From: UBA7803 sp041608775
Lineage (GTDB): Bacteria > Pseudomonadota > Gammaproteobacteria > Pseudomonadales > Azotimanducaceae
Length of the DNA: 19,470 nt
Assembly: GCA_041608775.1 (NCBI GenBank)
Contig: JBFISC010000036.1
Span: 1 to 19,470, forward strand
Reading direction: 5' to 3'
In this document: piece by piece, positions 15,412-19,470 of the stretch
Layout: every line of letters begins with the position of its first letter
Numbering within the stretch: the first letter of the stretch is position 1
Program-made: the position numbers and the translations under genes
Notes under the pieces: model-generated
Seen by the model: the letters and a program-made list of their open reading frames with translations, nothing else
Database searches by the model: none
Told to the model about the DNA's origin: nothing

Positions 15412-17088
15412 ATGCGATTGCTGCCCATGATGTTCGCAGCCCTGCTCGTGATGGGTTGTCAGTCCGCTCCGCCCAGCTATCGGGACCTCACGCAAGCGTA
15501 TGGCGCCGGCGAGGAAATCGAGCCGCAGCGGCTTCGCGAGGCGTTCCTGCGCGCGCCCGACCTGACCCAGCGCCTCGAGCGCCTGGGAGATCTCGAAGCT
15601 CAGGCACTGGCGGTGGTGGAGGACGAGCCGCTCAAGCTCGGCTCCATCGGCTCCGCCATCCTCGACACCTACGTGGGCAGCCTCACCGGTCACTACGTGC
15701 TGGCCCGGTTCTACGACCGGGTTTCCAACGCCAAGGCGGATTTCCACCGCGACTGGGTGGAACGCATCAATGCCGACCTCGAGGCCGCCGGCGACGGCAG
15801 CCGGGAAGCTCCGTATCCGGTGATCACGCCGGTGGAAGCCCGGATGTTCGCGCTGAGCCAGGGGCTGAGCCCGGTCGGCTCGATCTATCAGACCGACACC
15901 AGCGACGAGGTCCCGTTCGCACTGCTGCTGCAGGTGCGCGCCGAAGACGGTCCGCTGGAGTCGCTGAGCTTCGATCTGTCGGGCCTCTACCAGAGCATGC
16001 AGGCCGAGTTCGCCGCCGCCAGAGCCGGCGCGGCCGACGCGGGAGACGACGGTGAGGAGGACTTCACGCCGTTCACGCTGATCGGCTATCTCGCCAAGCA
16101 GAACGACTCCGCCGCCCAGACGGCGGTGGGCCTGTTCCTGGCAAGTCCCCCCCAGAACCGTTACCCGGACGCGGCCCAGTGGCTGCGCGCCGCGTCCCGG
16201 ACCGGAAACGTGGTAGCCAACTCGCTGCTCGCCAGCATCTATCTGCAGCTGGCCCGGAGCGCCGAGGACGACGATGCCCGGGAGGAAGCCCTCGATCAGG
16301 TGATGGAGAACTACCTGCACGCCATTGCTCTGGGCTCGGCTGACGCCATGTACGCCCTCGGCGTGCTGTATCTCAACGGTCACTACGGCGAGGACAACCA
16401 GGTCGCCGGGGTGCCGTTACTCAAGCAGGCCATGGAGCTCGAGCACAGCGAGGCAACCATGTTCCTGGGCCACCTCCACTACACCGGAGACGTGGTGGAC
16501 AAGGACCTGGCCACGGCACGCGAGTACTACGCCGACGCCGCGGACCTCGGCAGCGCCTTCGCGCGCAAGAGCTATGCCCGCTTCCTGCTCGACCGGGAGG
16601 CGGATCAGCCGGGAGATCCGCGGGCGCTGACCTGGCTCGAGGAGCTCGCCGCCGACGGCGAGGCCGAGTCCATGCTGCTGCTCGGCAACCTGCATGCCCG
16701 TGGAGTCGGCACCGACCGAAACCTGCGGCAGGCGGTACGCTGGTTCAAACAGGCGGTGAAGAGCGCGCCCGACGACGCGGCCATCGTCAACGAGGTCGCC
16801 TGGACCCTCGCCGTCAGCGATCAGGGTGCGCTGCGCCGCGCCCGGTACGCCCGTCAGATCATGGACCGGCTGATGGAGAGCGACGACGACGCCCGCCAGC
16901 GTCCGGAGTATCTCGACACCTGGGCGGCCACCTACGCCGCCACCGGAGACTTCGAGCGCGCCGTGGCCTTGCAGCAGCAGGCGCTGGACGTTGCGCTCGC
17001 CGCCGACTACGAGGATGTGGTGGACATCCTGCGGGAGCATCTGGAAGCCTTCAGCGCCGGCCGGACCATATCCGAAGCAGTGCCGTGA
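15412..17088 (+). CDS. SEL1/TPR-repeat lipoprotein
   Basis: A 558-residue envelope protein. The first 16 residues are a lipoprotein signal with lipobox LVMGC, so Cys16 should be lipidated. Because Gln follows the Cys, outer-membrane sorting is likely. The N-terminal half has no family I recognise, with a variable Ala/Asp/Glu-rich stretch near 203-220. From about residue 308 there are SEL1-type repeats (DAMYALGVLYLNG, EATMFLGHLHYTGD, SFARKSYARFLL-like, ESMLLLGNLHARGVG), followed by a TPR-like C-terminus (YLDTWAATYAATGDFERAVALQQQAL). Such repeats form protein-binding superhelices. Partners are unknown. Longer in-frame readings upstream of 15412 run antisense through msrA and are rejected. The stop overlaps the mnmH start (GTGA). 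Confidence 0.9.
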   Translation: MRLLPMMFAALLVMGCQSAPPSYRDLTQAYGAGEEIEPQRLREAFLRAPDLTQRLERLGDLEAQALAVVEDEPLKLGSIGSAILDTYVGSLTGHYVLARFYDRVSNAKADFHRDWVERINADLEAAGDGSREAPYPVITPVEARMFALSQGLSPVGSIYQTDTSDEVPFALLLQVRAEDGPLESLSFDLSGLYQSMQAEFAAARAGAADAGDDGEEDFTPFTLIGYLAKQNDSAAQTAVGLFLASPPQNRYPDAAQWLRAASRTGNVVANSLLASIYLQLARSAEDDDAREEALDQVMENYLHAIALGSADAMYALGVLYLNGHYGEDNQVAGVPLLKQAMELEHSEATMFLGHLHYTGDVVDKDLATAREYYADAADLGSAFARKSYARFLLDREADQPGDPRALTWLEELAADGEAESMLLLGNLHARGVGTDRNLRQAVRWFKQAVKSAPDDAAIVNEVAWTLAVSDQGALRRARYARQIMDRLMESDDDARQRPEYLDTWAATYAATGDFERAVALQQQALDVALAADYEDVVDILREHLEAFSAGRTISEAVP

Positions 17089-18143
17089 GGCCTGCCGAGC
17101 TGGAGCAGCTGCTCGCGGCCGCCACGCCGTTTCTGGATGTGCGCGCGCCGGCGGAGTTCCAGCGAGGTGCCGTCCCCGGAGCCGTCAACCTGCCGCTGCT
17201 GACCGACGCAGAGCGCCACCGCGTCGGCATCGCCTACAAGCAGCACGGCCACGACGCCGCGGTAGCGCTCGGTAATGAGCTGGTCAGCGGCAGCGTGCGC
17301 GAAGATCGGGAACGGGTCTGGTGCGCATTCGCCTCGAGCCATCCGCAGGCCTGGATCTACTGCTGGCGCGGCGGCGAACGGTCGGCAACGGTGCAGCAAT
17401 GGCTGGAACGTCGGGGGGTGAAGCTGCCCCGGGTACCCGGAGGTTTCAAGGCGCTTCGTCACGCCTGCCTGGCCACCCTCGACCGGGCACCGCAGGAGCG
17501 GCGCTGGTTCGTCCTCGGCGGTCGTACCGGCACCGGCAAGACCGAGCTGCTGGTTTCCCTGAAAAACGGCATCGATCTCGAGGGGCTCGCACGGCATCGC
17601 GGATCCGCCTTCGGCGCCCGGGAGGCCCCCCAGCCACCACCGGTGACCTTCGAGAACGCGCTGGCCTGCGCCTGGCTCAGACACCCCACCGCGACCGCCG
17701 TGGTGGAAGACGAGAGCCGGACCATCGGCCGCCTGGCACTGCCCCAGGCCTGGCACAGCCACATGCAGACGGTTCCGCTGGCGCTGCTGGAGGTGTCGCT
17801 GGAGCAACGGGTCAGCAACATCCAACGCGAATACGTCACGGATCCGCTGCAGCGCGGGGTCGCGGCGGAGACGCTGCGCACCCGCTACCAGGAAGCGCTC
17901 CGGCGCATCGAGCGGCGCCTCGGCGGCGTCCGCCGGCAGGCCGTGGAGGCTGCACTGAACCGGGCGTTCGACGGCGCCGATCACGGCGCCTGGATCGAGC
18001 CGCTGCTGGTCTGGTACTACGACCCCATGTACGACCATCAGCTGTCCGGGAAGCGGCAGCGGATCGTCGTTCAGGGTTGCCCCGCCGGCGTGCGCGAGTT
18101 CCTGCTCGGCGCGGAATCGGACGCGACGTCGCGCGCACGCTGA
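17085..18143 (+). CDS. mnmH: tRNA 2-selenouridine synthase MnmH (SelU/YbbB)
   Basis: A 352-residue two-domain enzyme that converts 2-thiouridine at the wobble base of certain tRNAs (Lys, Glu, Gln) to 2-selenouridine through a geranylated intermediate, using selenophosphate. The N-terminal rhodanese domain has LDVRAPAEF (17-25), PGAVNLPLL and the active loop YCWRGGERS (92-100), with Cys93 equivalent to the essential Cys97 in E. coli. The second domain has a P-loop, GGRTGTGKT (145-153). The gene begins with GTG, coupled to the end of the lipoprotein gene. selD is not in the window. Without selenophosphate the enzyme would stop at geranylthiouridine. It converges on the nitrile hydratase operon with 12 bp between stops. 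Confidence 0.96.
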   Translation: MRPAELEQLLAAATPFLDVRAPAEFQRGAVPGAVNLPLLTDAERHRVGIAYKQHGHDAAVALGNELVSGSVREDRERVWCAFASSHPQAWIYCWRGGERSATVQQWLERRGVKLPRVPGGFKALRHACLATLDRAPQERRWFVLGGRTGTGKTELLVSLKNGIDLEGLARHRGSAFGAREAPQPPPVTFENALACAWLRHPTATAVVEDESRTIGRLALPQAWHSHMQTVPLALLEVSLEQRVSNIQREYVTDPLQRGVAAETLRTRYQEALRRIERRLGGVRRQAVEAALNRAFDGADHGAWIEPLLVWYYDPMYDHQLSGKRQRIVVQGCPAGVREFLLGAESDATSRAR

Positions 18144-18155
18144 CGGACGCCGGGG

Positions 18156-18515
18156 TCAGCGCTCGGGATGCGCGTGGTCGTGGCCGTGAGGACGAGCGCG
18201 ATACGCCGCCGCGCGATCGCTGACCGCATCGATTGCCAGCAGCCCCTTCTGTTCCAGCAGGCGCTCGAACGCGCGCAGGAAATGATCGAAGTAGGCGAAG
18301 TCGCCCTTCGGGTCCTCACCGTGCGCGCGATCCCAGCGGGCAATCTCCTCGATCAGACAGGCCCGGAACTCATCCCACTGATAGGCACCGGCCTCGGCCA
18401 GCGCGCGGGCCATCCCAAACACCCGACCCTGCCACGGAGCTTCGAACAGCACCTCGCCGTTCGCCATGGGCGGCGCCAGGTCACCGCTCAGCCCGGCCTC
18501 GAACGCGTCGCTCAC
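18156..18515 (-). CDS. Nitrile hydratase accessory (metallochaperone-type) protein with His-rich tail
   Basis: A 119-residue protein homologous to the N-terminal part of nitrile hydratase beta subunits, the group known as nitrile hydratase accessory or activator proteins (P14K-like), which help load cobalt into the alpha subunit. Visible features are VLFEAPWQGRVFGMARAL (22-39), YQWDEFRACLIEEI (45-58) and YFDHFLRAFERLLEQKGLL (75-93). The C-terminus HGHDHAHPER (110-119) is a His/Asp cluster that looks like a Co/Ni-binding tail. The start is GTG at 18515, overlapping the alpha-subunit stop as GTGA, so synthesis is coupled. An alternative is that it is a structural small subunit of a three-subunit enzyme, as in thiocyanate hydrolase or toyocamycin nitrile hydratase. 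The order beta-alpha-accessory favours the chaperone reading. Confidence 0.82.
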   Translation of the reverse strand: MSDAFEAGLSGDLAPPMANGEVLFEAPWQGRVFGMARALAEAGAYQWDEFRACLIEEIARWDRAHGEDPKGDFAYFDHFLRAFERLLEQKGLLAIDAVSDRAAAYRARPHGHDHAHPER

Positions 18516-19084
18516 AGTACCGCCACGCCGATCATGGCGTCCCGGGTGACCAGGGCCGCGAGGGCGGGCTCGTCGAGCGCCTCGGTGCCCGCCGGACGCT
18601 GGGGCAGCACCATGTAGCGGACTTCCGCGCTGGAGTCCCAGACTCTGACCCGCGTCGAGGGATCCAGCTCGACCCCGAATTCCGCCAGCACCCGGCGCGG
18701 TTCCCGCACCACGCGCGACCGATACGCCGGATCCTTGTACCATTTGGGCGGCAATCCCAGCACCGACCACGGGTAGCAGGAGCACAGGGTGCAGACCACG
18801 ACGTGGTGCTCTCCGGACGTGTTCTCCACCACCACCAGCTTCTCGGTCTGCCCGCCCTCGAACTCGAACTCGGCAATGGCCGCGGTGCCGTCCGCCAGCA
18901 GCCGGGCCTTGAAAGCCGGGTCCCGCCAGGCCCGGGCGACCACTGTTGCGCCGTTCATCGGTCCAACCCGGTCGTTGTAGGTGGCAATGACATCGTCTAC
19001 GGCCTCGGCGGTGAGCAGGCCGCGGTCGATCAGCAACGATTCCAGCGCCTCGGCCCGCAGCGCCTGCGGGGTCCCTTCAGCCAT
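18512..19084 (-). CDS. nthA: Nitrile hydratase alpha subunit, cobalt type
   Basis: A 190-residue metal-binding subunit of nitrile hydratase, which hydrates nitriles to amides. The metal claw VCTLCSCY (97-104) supplies Cys98, Cys101, Ser102 and Cys103. In active enzyme the second and third cysteines are oxidised to sulfinate and sulfenate. Thr between the first two cysteines, and Tyr after the claw, are the marks of the cobalt class (iron enzymes have Ser and Thr). LGLPPKWYKDPAYRSRVVREPR and VRVWDSSAEVRYMVLPQRP are typical alpha-subunit stretches and argue against the thiocyanate hydrolase gamma subunit. The ATG at 19084 overlaps the beta stop by 8 bp and has GGAGGAAG 6 nt before it. Confidence 0.95.
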   Translation of the reverse strand: MAEGTPQALRAEALESLLIDRGLLTAEAVDDVIATYNDRVGPMNGATVVARAWRDPAFKARLLADGTAAIAEFEFEGGQTEKLVVVENTSGEHHVVVCTLCSCYPWSVLGLPPKWYKDPAYRSRVVREPRRVLAEFGVELDPSTRVRVWDSSAEVRYMVLPQRPAGTEALDEPALAALVTRDAMIGVAVL

Positions 19085-19470
19085 CGGCGGCTTCCTCCAG
19101 GTAGCTGTCGAACAGATCCAGGCTCACCGACGTGTTCGGCTCCGCGGTCTCTCCCCACAGCGTCCGCCCGCTGAACTCCACCGTGTACAGGTGCTCGGGA
19201 TTCTCCCCGCTGCCGTGGGCGTTGCTGTCCGGAAATACCCAGCCGCCGTGACAGGCGATGATCCTGCCGGTGCGGCCCCGGGCATACGCCGGGAGCCGGG
19301 TGTGACCGGGCTTGACCGTGATCACCGTGCGCACCCGATCGCCTGTTGCGAACCGCGCCGGCGCTGACGGTTCGCGCCGGCTGCCGGACGCCGCCGGGGG
19401 GTAGTCGATTCGATCCGGGACCGCAGCCGGACGAGCGGCCACCCCGGCTGCGGGGTCGCCACCGAGCTCG
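19077..19470 (-). CDS. nthB: Nitrile hydratase beta subunit, C-terminal part (5' end outside window)
   Basis: The last 131 codons of a reading frame that enters from the right edge. The sequence from FATGDRVRTV through HTRLPAYARGRTG, HGGWVFPDSNAHG, PEHLYTVEF and LWGETAEPNTSVSLDLFDSYLE is the C-terminal SH3-like barrel of nitrile hydratase beta, which packs on the alpha metal site. The Arg residues of LPAYARGR include those expected to hydrogen-bond the modified cysteines. The N-terminal half is not in the window, so I cannot tell whether this is a full beta subunit or a separate short one. A GTG at 19442 is in frame but lies in a Pro/Ala-rich linker and is unlikely to be the true start. It is coupled to the alpha gene by overlap. 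Confidence 0.9.
   Translation of the reverse strand, partial: ELGGDPAAGVAARPAAVPDRIDYPPAASGSRREPSAPARFATGDRVRTVITVKPGHTRLPAYARGRTGRIIACHGGWVFPDSNAHGSGENPEHLYTVEFSGRTLWGETAEPNTSVSLDLFDSYLEEAADG

Noticed and set aside
18512..19084. Thiocyanate hydrolase gamma subunit
   Set aside because: The stretch LGLPPKWYKDPAYRSRVV and the 190-residue length fit the nitrile hydratase alpha subunit better. The question of separate beta halves is kept as a finding.
1..19470. tRNA, rRNA, CRISPR array, insertion sequence, integrase or attachment site
   Set aside because: No cloverleaf, regular repeat array, transposase-like product or terminal inverted repeats were found on reading both strands by eye.

Overview
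The window is a 19.5 kb piece of a G+C-rich, densely coded proteobacterial chromosome. Third codon positions are strongly G/C biased, starts and stops overlap often (ATGA, GTGA), and most operons use GTG as readily as ATG. The gene mix (DUF6435, NnrU, MsrA, MnmH, a YegD-like Hsp70, a CaiB/BaiF CoA-transferase, a cobalt-type nitrile hydratase) suggests a Gammaproteobacterium, possibly marine or soil and metabolically versatile. That assignment is inferred from gene families, since no rRNA or tRNA is present. I see no mobile element, CRISPR array, tRNA or prophage gene, and no intergenic gap longer than about 115 bp.

Layout. (1) 1-4737, minus strand: a promoter and three end-overlapping genes for a GldA/GldF/GldG-type ABC system. 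These are an ATPase, a 984-residue protein fusing an ABC-2 permease to a GldG-like extracytoplasmic region, and a DUF4340 protein that runs off the left edge. (2) 4813-6102: a small COG2945-type alpha/beta hydrolase (plus), convergent with an NnrU-family membrane protein (minus). (3) 6216-7909, plus: two short-chain dehydrogenases translationally coupled by ATGA. (4) 7994-8695, minus: a 59-residue DUF6435 protein and a double-TM2 membrane protein. (5) 8775-9713, plus: an epoxide-hydrolase-like enzyme, convergent with a MAPEG protein and hotdog thioesterase pair (minus). (6) 10568-12188, plus: a NUDIX hydrolase, then an aspartyl/asparaginyl beta-hydroxylase whose 3' end overlaps an Hsp70 gene by 180 bp. 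(7) 12009-15330, minus: msrA, a CaiB/BaiF CoA-transferase and a short Hsp70. (8) 15412-18143, plus: a SEL1-repeat lipoprotein coupled to mnmH (tRNA 2-selenouridine synthase). (9) 18156 to the right edge, minus: nitrile hydratase beta (partial), alpha (Co-type metal-claw motif) and an accessory protein ending in a His-rich tail.

How the genes work together. Region 1 should be one membrane machine. Region 9 makes a metalloenzyme together with its maturation factor. Regions 3 and 5 look like peripheral catabolic or detoxification genes (alcohol/ketone oxidoreduction, epoxide hydrolysis, acyl-CoA thioester hydrolysis, MAPEG). MsrA and Hsp70 in region 7 would both fit protein repair, but the CoA-transferase between them does not obviously belong.

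Nothing here is clearly a new system. The most interesting points are the fused ABC permease/GldG protein with an internally duplicated extracytoplasmic domain, the His-rich tail on the nitrile hydratase accessory protein, and the 180 bp antisense coding overlap at 12009-12188.
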